Below are positions 51,624 to 63,233 of a stretch of 64,000 nucleotides of DNA, in pieces. Below the pieces are notes generated by a model, which ran no database searches, had not been told where the DNA came from, and saw nothing but the letters and a program-made list of their open reading frames with translations. Position 1 is the stretch's first letter; each line of letters starts with the position of its first letter. Both the position numbers and the translations under genes were made by a program. The DNA is from Flavobacterium sp. I3-2 (lineage in GTDB: Bacteria > Bacteroidota > Bacteroidia > Flavobacteriales > Flavobacteriaceae). The DNA lies in the NCBI RefSeq assembly GCF_013389595.1, contig NZ_CP058306.1:2356001-2420000 (forward strand), read 5' to 3'.

Positions 51624-52357
51624 TTTATTAAATTATCTATAAATTCTACTGTATCTAACCAAGATTTTTTACTCATTTTTTCGTTATAATCTTTCGAATC
51701 CGGATTTGTAAAAGTATGCTTACAATTTCCGTAATTATTAAATTGCCAAACTGCTTCGGTTTGTTTCATTTCTTTCATGAAATTTAAAATATCTTCTTGA
51801 GTTACCATTTCGTCATCAGCTCCATTTTCAATCAGAATTTGTGGTTTTATTGTGTTATTTCGGTTTAAACCATCAGTTAAATTTCCGTGAATAGAAACAA
51901 CTCCTTTTACATTTAAATTTCCACGCGCAGCTTCAAGAGCTCCAGTTCCACCAAAACAATACCCAATAATAACAATTTTATCTGGATTCGCTCCGTCAGC
52001 AATCAACGTTTCCAAAGCAATTTGAATTCGGTTTTGATATGCTTTATAATCCGATTTATAAAAGGTTGTTATTTTTCGAGCTTCATCGATATTTGTAGGG
52101 ATATTTCCTTTTCCATAAATATCAGCTATCATTGCTAAATAACCACGATTTGCTAAATCTAAAGCAGCCTTTTTTGCTTCGTTATCAATTCCCATCCAAG
52201 CTGGTAGAATAAGTACTGCAGGCTTATTTTTTTCTGTGTTTGATGTAATTAATCCGTTTAATTCGGTTTGATTATCGAAATAACGAATTTCATTTAAATT
52301 TTGAGACATACTTTTTACTGTAATTAATAAGATGATAAAAATAAAGATTTTGTTCAT
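51620..52357 (-). CDS. dienelactone hydrolase family protein
   Basis: 245 residues with an N-terminal signal peptide (MNKIFIFIILLITVKSMSQ). Alpha/beta hydrolase: VIIGYCFGGTGALEAAR carries the nucleophile Cys in the elbow, with Asp in ENGADDEMV and His in NCKHTF as the likely triad. Dienelactone hydrolase-type enzymes cleave small esters; the substrate here is unknown. Probably periplasmic. Confidence 0.88.
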   Translation of the reverse strand: MNKIFIFIILLITVKSMSQNLNEIRYFDNQTELNGLITSNTEKNKPAVLILPAWMGIDNEAKKAALDLANRGYLAMIADIYGKGNIPTNIDEARKITTFYKSDYKAYQNRIQIALETLIADGANPDKIVIIGYCFGGTGALEAARGNLNVKGVVSIHGNLTDGLNRNNTIKPQILIENGADDEMVTQEDILNFMKEMKQTEAVWQFNNYGNCKHTFTNPDSKDYNEKMSKKSWLDTVEFIDNLIK

Positions 52358-52542
52358 GATTCATATTTTTACTAATTTACATTTTATATGTTATTTAACT
52401 GATATTTATTTGTATAACGATAAAATTTTCATGCTTTAATAGTTTTTGTTTATATCTTAATAGATAATTAACATAATTTATCTAAAGTATTTTGCTAAAA
52501 AATAACTAACTTTATAAATATAAAAAAACAAAAAATAATTAA

Positions 52543-54765
<2,223 letters not shown>

Positions 54766-54781
54766 AAGATAAATTTCAATA

Positions 54782-54823
54782 AAAAAAACTACCTTATAGC
54801 TCATACTTTAAGGTAGTTTTTTT
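54782..54823 (+). terminator. terminator after katG
   Basis: AAAAACTACCTT pairs with AAGGTAGTTTTT around a 13-bp loop, ending in seven T. Confidence 0.88.
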
Positions 54824-54914
54824 ATTTAAGAATATTTTTTTCTTTCAGTTAAAATTGTTCCATGATTTTAGAACTTTAATCATTTGCAACAAAAAAGCAA
54901 TTGCTATTGAAGTA

Positions 54915-55289
54915 TTATTTTGGGATAAAACTTTTGAATAAAACACGATTGTCATAATTAACCATTTCGATAGTTATGTCTTTCATATCTTTGTCTTTAC
55001 CTTCAATTACATAAAGTTTTCCACCTTCGACTACTTTGTTACTTTTAGAAAAATCAATATCACCGTGTGTTAAACAATTTTTTACTTCATCTAAAGTTAT
55101 TGTTTTTTCATCTAATAACGTTTGAGTATCTTTTGAAAAAGTTAAAGGTTTGTTTCTTAAATCTTTTAAAACGCGACAGTTTGGTAAATAGCAAAAGGTG
55201 GTATCTTTTTGATGCATAAAGAAATATACTGCAAAAGCACCAATCATTAATCCTAATAAGTAATATGCTAATCTTTGTTGAAATTTCAT
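54915..55289 (-). CDS. membrane-anchored DUF4258-like protein
   Basis: 124 residues; one N-terminal membrane helix (residues 7-25), then a small extracytoplasmic domain with TLDEVKNCLTHGDIDFSKSNK and GKLYVIEGKDKDMKDITIEMV, similar to DUF4258. Function unknown. Confidence 0.75.
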   Translation of the reverse strand: MKFQQRLAYYLLGLMIGAFAVYFFMHQKDTTFCYLPNCRVLKDLRNKPLTFSKDTQTLLDEKTITLDEVKNCLTHGDIDFSKSNKVVEGGKLYVIEGKDKDMKDITIEMVNYDNRVLFKSFIPK

Positions 55290-55335
55290 TCTAAATAATT
55301 TTGAGCAAAAATAAGAATAAAACTATTAGAAAAAC

Positions 55336-56532
55336 TTAAAATACTATTAAATTAATGTCTTTGTAATCTAGCGAAAACCATTCTCCAATCGATTGATTTA
55401 CCAAAATTCCTTGATACATATAAACTCCTGCACGAATATTTTTATCATATAATAAAACGTTCTCTAAACCTCCATTTTCTGCCAAATCTAATAAGAAAGG
55501 CGAAATGATATTACTGATTGCTAAAGTTGCTGTTTTTGAATATCTCGATGTTATATTTGGAACACAATAATGAATCACATTTGACTTAATAATCGTTGGT
55601 TTTTCGTGTGTTGTTAGTTCAGAAGTTTCAAAACAACCACCGTTATCAATACAAACATCAACGATAATTGCTCCTGGTTTCATACGTTGAACCATGATTT
55701 CGGATACGATAATTGGCGAACGATTTCTACCACGAATGGCACCAATCGCAACATCGCATCGCATTAAAGCTTTAAGAAGAACAGTTTCTTGAATCGTTGA
55801 AGTAAAAATTCGATGTGGTAAGTTTTCTTGCAAACGTTTTAAACGGTGAATGGAATTATCAAAAACTTTTACATTCGCTCCTAAACCTAAGGCAGTTCGT
55901 GCAGCATTTTCAGCCACATTTCCAGCTCCGATTATAACAACTTCAGTATTCGGAATTCCTGTAATATTTCCGAACAAAAGTCCTTTTCCGTTGGTGCATT
56001 TGGTCATCAATTCAGAAGCAATATGAATGGAAGCAACACCAGCAATTTGTCCCAAAGCGCTCAAAAACGGATGTGTTGCATCTTGATCTTGAATCGATTC
56101 AAATCCCAAAGCTGTAATTTTCTTTTTGGTTAATGCTTCAAAATAATTTTTATTTTGCATTTTGATTTGAACTGCAGAAATCAAATAAGATTTAGGCTTC
56201 ATATAACCAATTTCTTCTAAAGTTGGAGGTTCAACTTTTAAAATAATCGGACATTCAAAAATCTTTTTGGTATCTTTTGTGATTTCTGCACCAGCTTCAC
56301 TATATTCTTTATCTGCATAATTTGCTTCGATTCCAGCATTCGATTCTATTAAAATTCGATGACCAGCGTTGATAAACATTTTTACCGCTTCTGGAGTTAA
56401 GCAAACGCGTTTTTCAAATTTGAAATTTTCTTTGGGAATTCCAATAAACAATTGACTACGATGTTTTCGTATTTCTAAAGTTTCTTCTTGCGGTATTAAT
56501 TCGCTTTTTGAAAAAGGTGTTTTAATTCCCAT
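55336..56532 (-). CDS. ald: alanine dehydrogenase-like protein
   Basis: 398 residues. GIPKENFKFEKRVCLTPEAV is the N-terminal signature of the alanine dehydrogenase/transhydrogenase family; VVIIGAGNVAENAARTALGLGANVKVFD is the NAD-binding Rossmann loop; IVDVCIDNGGCFETSE is near the active site. The expected reaction is alanine to pyruvate with NAD. It is followed at 9 bp spacing by tsaE and porX in one unit. About 25 residues longer than typical Ald, with N- and C-terminal extensions usual in flavobacteria. Confidence 0.88.
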   Translation of the reverse strand: MGIKTPFSKSELIPQEETLEIRKHRSQLFIGIPKENFKFEKRVCLTPEAVKMFINAGHRILIESNAGIEANYADKEYSEAGAEITKDTKKIFECPIILKVEPPTLEEIGYMKPKSYLISAVQIKMQNKNYFEALTKKKITALGFESIQDQDATHPFLSALGQIAGVASIHIASELMTKCTNGKGLLFGNITGIPNTEVVIIGAGNVAENAARTALGLGANVKVFDNSIHRLKRLQENLPHRIFTSTIQETVLLKALMRCDVAIGAIRGRNRSPIIVSEIMVQRMKPGAIIVDVCIDNGGCFETSELTTHEKPTIIKSNVIHYCVPNITSRYSKTATLAISNIISPFLLDLAENGGLENVLLYDKNIRAGVYMYQGILVNQSIGEWFSLDYKDINLIVF

Positions 56533-56540
56533 GATTTTTA

Positions 56541-56948
56541 CTATTTAAAAATAATTTTTCGCGTGTTTTCATCAATCCATTCAAATTGAATGACATGATG
56601 GTCATCTGGAATTAAATTAGGCGTTTTTTCAGGCCATTCAATAAAACACCAATTTCCAGATTCAAAATATTCATCAATACCCATGTCATATGCTTCTTCT
56701 TCTTGTTCTAATCGATATAAATCAAAATGAAAAATCGTTTGATTTGTCGAAGTTTTGTATTCGTTTACAATTGAAAAAGTTGGACTATTTGCAACATCAA
56801 CAACGCCTAATTCTCTTGAAATGGCTTTGATTAATGTGGTTTTTCCTGCACCCATTTGTCCATCGAATAAAATTACTTTAAATTTTGATTGATTAATAAT
56901 TTTATTGGCAATATTTTGAATATCAGTTAATTTAAATAAAATTTCCAT
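56541..56948 (-). CDS. tsaE: TsaE, tRNA t6A-modification ATPase
   Basis: 135 residues. P-loop DGQMGAGKTTLIKAI (Lys36), Thr of NSPTFSIVNEY in switch I, and HFDLYRL. TsaE is the ATPase that recycles the TsaB-TsaD complex making N6-threonylcarbamoyladenosine in tRNA. Its start touches the stop of porX (one-base overlap). Confidence 0.95.
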   Translation of the reverse strand: MEILFKLTDIQNIANKIINQSKFKVILFDGQMGAGKTTLIKAISRELGVVDVANSPTFSIVNEYKTSTNQTIFHFDLYRLEQEEEAYDMGIDEYFESGNWCFIEWPEKTPNLIPDDHHVIQFEWIDENTRKIIFK

Positions 56949-58498
56949 TATTTAGGATTTAAAACAACAAAAGGAATAATCATTTCTTCTAACGAAATTC
57001 CTCCATGTTGATAAGTGTTTTTAAAATAACTTACATAATGATTGTAATTGTTTATGTAAGCTAAGAAAATATCATTTTTTGCAAAAATGTAGGAACTACT
57101 CATATTAATTGCTGGTAAACCAACTTTTTTTGGATCTTTTACTACATAAACATCCTTGTCTTCATAGGTTAAAGATTTACCCGTTTTGTATCTTAAATTT
57201 AGACTGGTGTTTTTGTCGCCAATAACTTTTGAAGGTGTTTTGCAATTAATTGTTCCGTGATCGGTTGTGATAATTAATTTATAACCAGCATGTTGCGCTT
57301 GTTGAATAATTTCAATTAAAGGAGAATTTTTAAACCAACTTTGAGTTAATGATCGATAAGCTTTGTCATTTGAAGCTAATTCTTTGATGACTTCCATTTC
57401 GGTTTTGGCATGCGAAATCATATCCACAAAATTGTAAACCAGAGTAATCAATTTGTTTTCTTTTAAAGATTTGAAGTTTTCGACAAATTTTTTACCATCT
57501 CTAAGATTCGTAATCTTAAAATATTCTTGTTTGATATTAAGTCTTAAACGTTTTAGTTGTTCATTTAAAAACTCAGCTTCGTATAAATTTTTACCGCCTT
57601 CATCCGTATCGTTTTTCCAATATTGAGGCAATTGTTTTTCCATTTCAAGCGGAGTTAATCCTGAAAAAATAGCATTTCTGGCATATTGCGTTGCCGTTGG
57701 TAAAATTGAAAAATAACTTTCTTCTTTATCAACTTTATAATGATTGTTTATAATTGATTCAAAAGCTTTCCATTGATCATAACGCAAATTATCTATCACA
57801 ATAAAAAGCACATTTTTGTCATCTCTAAGTTCAGGAACAACTTTTTTACGAAATAAATTATGCGAAAACAAAGGAGCTTCATCAGGATTATTCATCCAAT
57901 ATTCATAATTCTTTTCTACAAATTTTCCGAATTGAATATTGGCTTCTTGTTTTTGACTTTCTAGAATTTCAAATAAGTTTTGATCATCAATTTGTTCTAA
58001 TTCTTTTTCCCAAAAAATCAAACGCTTATATAATTCCGACCAATCTTCATAAGAATTGGTTTGCATCATATCCATAGCAATTTTTCTGAATTCTTTCTGA
58101 TAATCTAAAGATGTTTTTTCTGAAACCAATCGTGAATGATCCAGATTTTTCTTTAAGCTCAATAAAATTTGATTTGGATTTACAGGTTTGATTAAATAGT
58201 CTGCAATTTTAGAACCGATAGCTTCTTCCATAATCAATTCTTCTTCGCTTTTAGTTATCATTATAATCGGAACAGTAGATTTTTTTTCTTTCATTTCAGA
58301 AAGTGTTTCTAAACCGCTAATTCCAGGCATATTTTCATCTAAGAAAACAATGTCAAAATTTTCTTCATCAAATAAATCAAGTGCATCTTGTCCATTATTT
58401 GCTGTTGTGATGTGATAATTTTTCTTTTCTAAAAAAAGAATGTGTGGTTTCAGTAAGTCGATTTCATCATCAACCCATAAAATTTTTATTTGACTCAT
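56948..58498 (-). CDS. porX: PorX response regulator with PglZ domain
   Basis: 516 residues. A CheY-like receiver (residues 4-120) with phosphate acceptor Asp54 in FDIVFLDENMPG is joined to an alkaline-phosphatase superfamily PglZ domain (about 200-510; FIVIDNLRYDQW, TTDHGTINCKTP, YQHGGISLEEMI). In Bacteroidota PorX, with kinase PorY and sigma factor SigP, controls type IX secretion. No porY is adjacent. Confidence 0.93.
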   Translation of the reverse strand: MSQIKILWVDDEIDLLKPHILFLEKKNYHITTANNGQDALDLFDEENFDIVFLDENMPGISGLETLSEMKEKKSTVPIIMITKSEEELIMEEAIGSKIADYLIKPVNPNQILLSLKKNLDHSRLVSEKTSLDYQKEFRKIAMDMMQTNSYEDWSELYKRLIFWEKELEQIDDQNLFEILESQKQEANIQFGKFVEKNYEYWMNNPDEAPLFSHNLFRKKVVPELRDDKNVLFIVIDNLRYDQWKAFESIINNHYKVDKEESYFSILPTATQYARNAIFSGLTPLEMEKQLPQYWKNDTDEGGKNLYEAEFLNEQLKRLRLNIKQEYFKITNLRDGKKFVENFKSLKENKLITLVYNFVDMISHAKTEMEVIKELASNDKAYRSLTQSWFKNSPLIEIIQQAQHAGYKLIITTDHGTINCKTPSKVIGDKNTSLNLRYKTGKSLTYEDKDVYVVKDPKKVGLPAINMSSSYIFAKNDIFLAYINNYNHYVSYFKNTYQHGGISLEEMIIPFVVLNPK

Positions 58499-58508
58499 AG
58501 TTTATTTT

Positions 58509-59078
58509 CTATTTTTCTAACCAATTTTTCATAATTTGTTCCCCTTGCGGTGTTAATATACTTTCTGGATGAAATTGAATTCCTTGAACATCGTAAATTT
58601 CATGTTTAATAGACATTATGGTTCCATCTTCTGTAGTTGAAGTAACTTTTAAACCATCTCCAATATCATTTTCGTCGATTGCCCAAGAATGATATCGTGC
58701 AACTTCTATCTTATTCGGAAGATTTTTAAAGATTTTTTCATCGGAATCTAATATAGTTATTTCAGAAGAAACACCGTGATAAACTTTTGATAAATTTTTA
58801 AGTTTTCCTTGAAATGCTACTGAAATTGCTTGATGACCTAAACAGATTCCTAAAATTGATTTGTTTTTAGAATACTGCTGAATAATCTCAATAATTTGAT
58901 GTGATTCATTAGGAAGACCTGGTCCAGGTGAAATAATTATTTTTTCGAAATTATTAACATATTCAATGGAAAAATCATTATTTCTTATTGTTTCAGCTTG
59001 AAAACCAAGTTTTGTTATCAGATGTTCAATATTGTGCGTGAAGCTATCAAAATTGTCAATCAATAAAATATTATTCAT
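58509..59078 (-). CDS. TrpG/PabA-type glutamine amidotransferase
   Basis: 189 residues. Class I glutaminase with nucleophile Cys79 in GICLGHQ and His170/Glu172 in HPES. MNNILLIDNFDSFTHNI is the usual start of TrpG and PabA. It supplies ammonia for anthranilate or aminodeoxychorismate synthesis. It lies away from trp and pab partners, so which pathway it serves, or both, is open. Confidence 0.9.
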   Translation of the reverse strand: MNNILLIDNFDSFTHNIEHLITKLGFQAETIRNNDFSIEYVNNFEKIIISPGPGLPNESHQIIEIIQQYSKNKSILGICLGHQAISVAFQGKLKNLSKVYHGVSSEITILDSDEKIFKNLPNKIEVARYHSWAIDENDIGDGLKVTSTTEDGTIMSIKHEIYDVQGIQFHPESILTPQGEQIMKNWLEK

Positions 59079-59175
59079 TAAAGGGTTTTTTAGAAAAATA
59101 TCGATAAAATTAGTAAGATATTTTATTAATACAATACTAAGTTTTAACTTTGTCGACTAAATTTTTGTGAGATAA

Positions 59176-60171
59176 ATGAATTATTCCTTTATAATTCCTG
59201 TTTATAATAGACCTGATGAAATCGATGAATTACTAGAAAGTTTGATGAATCAAAATTTCGAAAATTCATTTGAAGTAGTGGTTGTTGAAGATGGGTCAAC
59301 GATAACATGCAAACATATTATTGAAAAATATATACATAAGTTAGATATTTCTTATTTTTTTAAAGCAAATTCAGGACCAGGCGATTCAAGAAATTATGGG
59401 ATGAATCATGCAAAAGGTGATTATTTTATCATTTTAGATTCTGATTGTATTATCCCAAGTCCTTATTTGACCGAAGTTGACCGTTATTTAAATGCTGAAT
59501 ATGTTGATTGTTTTGGAGGTCCAGATGCAGCTTTAGATTCTTTTTCAGATATACAAAAAGCTATTAATATTACCATGACTTCGTTTTTGACAACAGGCGG
59601 AATTCGTGGTGGATCTGAGAAATTATCAAAGTTTCAACCAAGGAGTTTTAATATGGGAATTTCCAAAAAAGCATTTGAAGCATCTAAAGGCTTTGGGAAA
59701 ATTCATCCAGGAGAAGACCCAGATTTGACAATTCGTTTATGGAAATTAGGATTTCAAACCAAATTATTTCCTAAAGCATTTGTCTATCATAAAAGACGTA
59801 TTGATTGGAAAAAATTTTATACTCAAGTAAATAAGTTCGGAAAAGCACGTCCTATTTTAAATCAACGTTATCCAGAATTTGCAAAAATTACATATTGGTT
59901 TCCGACTTTATTTTTGATTTATTTATGTGTTTCTGTTTTTTTGTTATTTTTTAATTACAAAACATTGTTTTTTATCGGAATATTTTATTTTGTATTGTTG
60001 TTTGTACAAGCAGTTTATAAAGAACGTAAAATAAAAATTGGTTTCTTAACAATAATTTCAACACTAATTCAGTTTTATGGTTATGGCAAAGGTTTTTTGA
60101 TTTCTAGTTTTAAACTAAAAGTTTTAAAGCAGAAACCAGAGATTGGAATGCCAGAAATGTTTTTTAGATAA
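59176..60171 (+). CDS. family 2 glycosyltransferase
   Basis: 331 residues. GT-A fold: YSFIIPVYNRPDEIDELLESL, EVVVVEDGST and the metal-binding LDSDC. Two or three membrane helices lie near the C-terminus (about 245-300). It likely adds a sugar to a lipid-linked or surface glycan. Ends 2 bp before coaE, so the two are probably co-transcribed. Confidence 0.9.
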   Translation: MNYSFIIPVYNRPDEIDELLESLMNQNFENSFEVVVVEDGSTITCKHIIEKYIHKLDISYFFKANSGPGDSRNYGMNHAKGDYFIILDSDCIIPSPYLTEVDRYLNAEYVDCFGGPDAALDSFSDIQKAINITMTSFLTTGGIRGGSEKLSKFQPRSFNMGISKKAFEASKGFGKIHPGEDPDLTIRLWKLGFQTKLFPKAFVYHKRRIDWKKFYTQVNKFGKARPILNQRYPEFAKITYWFPTLFLIYLCVSVFLLFFNYKTLFFIGIFYFVLLFVQAVYKERKIKIGFLTIISTLIQFYGYGKGFLISSFKLKVLKQKPEIGMPEMFFR

Positions 60172-60173
60172 TT

Positions 60174-60767
60174 ATGGCAAAAATAATCGGATTAACAGGC
60201 GGAATTGGAAGTGGCAAATCAAGTATTATGAAGCATATTGAAACTTTAGGTTATAAAGTTTATTATGCTGATGATGCTGGAAAAAAAGTAATGCAACAAA
60301 AAGAAATTATTGATCAAATCGTTTTGTTGTTCGGTTCAGATGTTTTGAATGAGGATTTAACATTAAATCGAAAGAAAATTGCTGAAATCGTATTCGTAGA
60401 TTCTGATAAATTACAAGCTTTAAATGAAATTGTTCATCCTGCGGTTGCAAAAGATTTTGATAATTTTCTTAAAAATTTAAAAGAAAACGAATTAGTAATA
60501 AAAGAAAGCGCCATTTTGTTTGAAAGTAAATCAAATGAAAATTGCGATATAGTTATTTTAATTACAGCTCCTGAAGAAGTGCGTATTCAGCGCGTTATGA
60601 CTAGAGATAATAGCACTTTTGATGAGGTTAAAATTAGGATTGACAATCAAATATCTGATGAAATTAAAAAAGAAAAATCAGATTATATAATAAATAATTT
60701 GACTTTGAATAAATCTTTTGAAGAAATCGCAAAGATTTTGAAAAATATTAATACTATCTGTTGTTAA
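60174..60767 (+). CDS. coaE: dephospho-CoA kinase
   Basis: 197 residues. P-loop GLTGGIGSGKSSIMKHIE (residues 6-23), adenylate-kinase-like lid RVMTRDNSTFDEV and YIINN. It phosphorylates dephospho-CoA in the last step of CoA synthesis. Usual family length. Confidence 0.95.
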   Translation: MAKIIGLTGGIGSGKSSIMKHIETLGYKVYYADDAGKKVMQQKEIIDQIVLLFGSDVLNEDLTLNRKKIAEIVFVDSDKLQALNEIVHPAVAKDFDNFLKNLKENELVIKESAILFESKSNENCDIVILITAPEEVRIQRVMTRDNSTFDEVKIRIDNQISDEIKKEKSDYIINNLTLNKSFEEIAKILKNINTICC

Positions 60768-60822
60768 TTTTTCCTTAATTGTTATTTTATTTCAAAATTT
60801 TTATGTTAAATTCGCATCGTAA

Positions 60823-62421
60823 ATGAATAAGTTTAGATTTAAGTTTTTAGTAATCATTATGAGTTTATCTCTAATAGGGATAATACTCGTTCAGTTACAT
60901 TGGATTAATACATCATATCAAAATAACGAAACTCAGTTTAAACATCACGTAACTCAGGTTATAAGTTTAGTTGCTGATAAAATTCAAGATAAAGAGAAGT
61001 TAGATTTTTATAAACGTATTATTGATTTAAAAAATCAAACTGGGAAGTACCCAGATAAAAAAGATTTCAAAGAATTTTATTTAGTAGAACGAGATTCAAG
61101 AACCAATGATGAAATTATTTATTCAAGTTCAATCGTTTTAGAAGATTATAATCTTAAAGGGAATTTTTTTAACAAAAAAGATGCAAATGTATCTTATAAA
61201 AATTTTTCAGCTGATCGCAAAACAGAAGTTTATAAAGGAAAATCTAACGTAGATAATCTGGATTTAGATAACAGTTTTGTAGATGGACAATCTCCAGATG
61301 AAACGATTAATAAACAAGGTGGTGTTGGGTTTTTAGATAAAGCTTCTTTAGAACTTGCATATAACGATTTGGTTGCAACTTATCCAATCGAAGATAGAGT
61401 AACAAAAGAGTTAATTGAAAGTTTATTAAAGCAAGAATTAAATCAAAACGAAATCGATACTGATTTTCAATTTGCAATTTTTAGTAATGGTTTATCAACA
61501 TCAATTAAGTCTGATAAATTTAAATACATAGAAGGTAAAACATTTGTGACTCCACTTTTCGAAGATTTAGATCACAATAGTAAATATCAACTATATATCA
61601 GTTTTCCAGAAAAGTCTAAATTTTTATTTTCTGATTTATTACCATTCGTTCTTATTTCGTTACTGTTTACTTTTGTAATTATAGCTGCTTATTTTAGCGC
61701 AATAAAACAATTGATTTTACAACGTCAGATTTCAGAAATCAAAACCGATTTCATTAATAATATGACGCATGAATTCAAAACGCCAATTGCAACAATTAAT
61801 TTAGCTTTAGACGCAATAAAGAATCCGAAAGTAATTTCTGATACCGAAAAGGTAACACGTTATTTACAAATGATTCGTGATGAAAATAAACGAATGCACG
61901 CTCAAATCGAAAATATTTTAAGAATTTCTAAACTAGATAAGAAAGAATTAGATTTACAAAAAGACAGATTTGATGTAAATGAAATTATTGAAGCAGCTCT
62001 TGATCATGTTTATTTGATTGTTGAAGATAGAGGTGGGGAAGTTGATACTTATCTTAAGGCTAACAATAGTTTTGTTTTAGTAAATCAAATGCATTTTACT
62101 AATGTTCTTGTAAATATTTTAGATAATGCTACAAAATATTCGCCCGATGCACCAAAGATTGAAGTTTCTACAGAAAACGCTAAAAACTTTATCTTAATCA
62201 AAATTAAAGATCATGGTTCAGGAATGTCAAAAGCAGCATTGAAACGTGTTTTCGAAAAATTTTATCGTGAGCACACTGGCGATTTACATAATGTAAAAGG
62301 TCATGGTTTAGGACTTTCATATGTAAAACAAATTATAGATGAGCATAACGGTCAAGTTTATGCAGAAAGTGAGAAAGGTAAAGGAAGTACCTTCACAATA
62401 AAACTTCCAACAATAGAATAG
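60823..62421 (+). CDS. sensor histidine kinase, RprX-like
   Basis: 532 residues. Two membrane helices (about 8-28 and 273-295) bracket a periplasmic sensor domain; NNMTHEFKTPIATINLALDA is the H-box with His316; N-box NILDNATKYSP, G-boxes KDHGSGM and GHGLGLSYVK. Followed at 26 bp by its response regulator. Confidence 0.93.
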   Translation: MNKFRFKFLVIIMSLSLIGIILVQLHWINTSYQNNETQFKHHVTQVISLVADKIQDKEKLDFYKRIIDLKNQTGKYPDKKDFKEFYLVERDSRTNDEIIYSSSIVLEDYNLKGNFFNKKDANVSYKNFSADRKTEVYKGKSNVDNLDLDNSFVDGQSPDETINKQGGVGFLDKASLELAYNDLVATYPIEDRVTKELIESLLKQELNQNEIDTDFQFAIFSNGLSTSIKSDKFKYIEGKTFVTPLFEDLDHNSKYQLYISFPEKSKFLFSDLLPFVLISLLFTFVIIAAYFSAIKQLILQRQISEIKTDFINNMTHEFKTPIATINLALDAIKNPKVISDTEKVTRYLQMIRDENKRMHAQIENILRISKLDKKELDLQKDRFDVNEIIEAALDHVYLIVEDRGGEVDTYLKANNSFVLVNQMHFTNVLVNILDNATKYSPDAPKIEVSTENAKNFILIKIKDHGSGMSKAALKRVFEKFYREHTGDLHNVKGHGLGLSYVKQIIDEHNGQVYAESEKGKGSTFTIKLPTIE

Positions 62422-62447
62422 AAACAACAACAAATTTATATATCTAA

Positions 62448-63161
62448 ATGGAAACATTAATTAACAAAAAAATTCTTCTTGTAGAAGACGATCCAAATTT
62501 CGGAGCTATTTTAAAAGATTATTTAGTAATGAATGATTTTGATGTCACTCTTGCTAAAAATGGAATGGAAGGTTTTGAAAAATTTAAAAAAGATACTTTT
62601 GATTTATGCATTTTAGACGTAATGATGCCTTATAAAGATGGATTTACGCTAGCTAGAGAGATTAGAGATAAGAATAAAGAAATTCCTATCGTTTTCTTAA
62701 CAGCTAAAACAATGAAAGAAGATGTATTAAAAGGTTACAAAGTAGGAGCTGACGATTATCTAAACAAACCTTTTGATTCTGAAGTTTTATTGATGAAAAT
62801 CAGAGCTATTATGCAAAGAAAAACGTCAGAAGTTAAATCTGATAATACGAAATTTGAATTCCAAATTGGAGCATTTCATTTGAATTCTAAGCTTCGTTTC
62901 TTAACTTTCGAAAATGATGAGCCAATAAAATTATCTCCTAAAGAGAATGAATTATTAAAAATGTTAGCGCTTTACGAAAATGATTTAATGCCAAGAGAAG
63001 TTGCATTAACTAAAATTTGGAGAGACGATAATTATTTTACATCTCGTAGTATGGACGTTTATATTGCTAAATTACGTAAGTATTTGAAACAAGATGAAAA
63101 CGTTGAAATCTTAAACATTCACGGTGAAGGTTTTAGATTAGTAGTAAAAAATAAAGAATAG
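62448..63161 (+). CDS. OmpR-type response regulator, RprY-like
   Basis: 237 residues. Receiver domain with Asp57 (CILDVMMPYKDG) and conserved LTAKT and NKPF; C-terminal winged helix about 125-235 (KLSPKENELLKML, FTSRSMDVYIAKLRKYLK). Partner of the preceding kinase. The pair resembles the RprXY system of Bacteroidota. Confidence 0.93.
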   Translation: METLINKKILLVEDDPNFGAILKDYLVMNDFDVTLAKNGMEGFEKFKKDTFDLCILDVMMPYKDGFTLAREIRDKNKEIPIVFLTAKTMKEDVLKGYKVGADDYLNKPFDSEVLLMKIRAIMQRKTSEVKSDNTKFEFQIGAFHLNSKLRFLTFENDEPIKLSPKENELLKMLALYENDLMPREVALTKIWRDDNYFTSRSMDVYIAKLRKYLKQDENVEILNIHGEGFRLVVKNKE

Positions 63162-63180
63162 TAATCTATTTTAAGTAAAT

Positions 63181-63219
63181 AAAAAAATCCTCAATTTTTT
63201 AGAATCGAGGATTTTTTTA
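63181..63219 (+). terminator. bidirectional terminator
   Basis: AAAAATCCTC pairs with GAGGATTTTT around a 14-base loop; flanked by A and T tracts, serving the response regulator gene and the convergent gene. Confidence 0.88.
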
Positions 63220-63233
63220 TGGTCTAGAATATT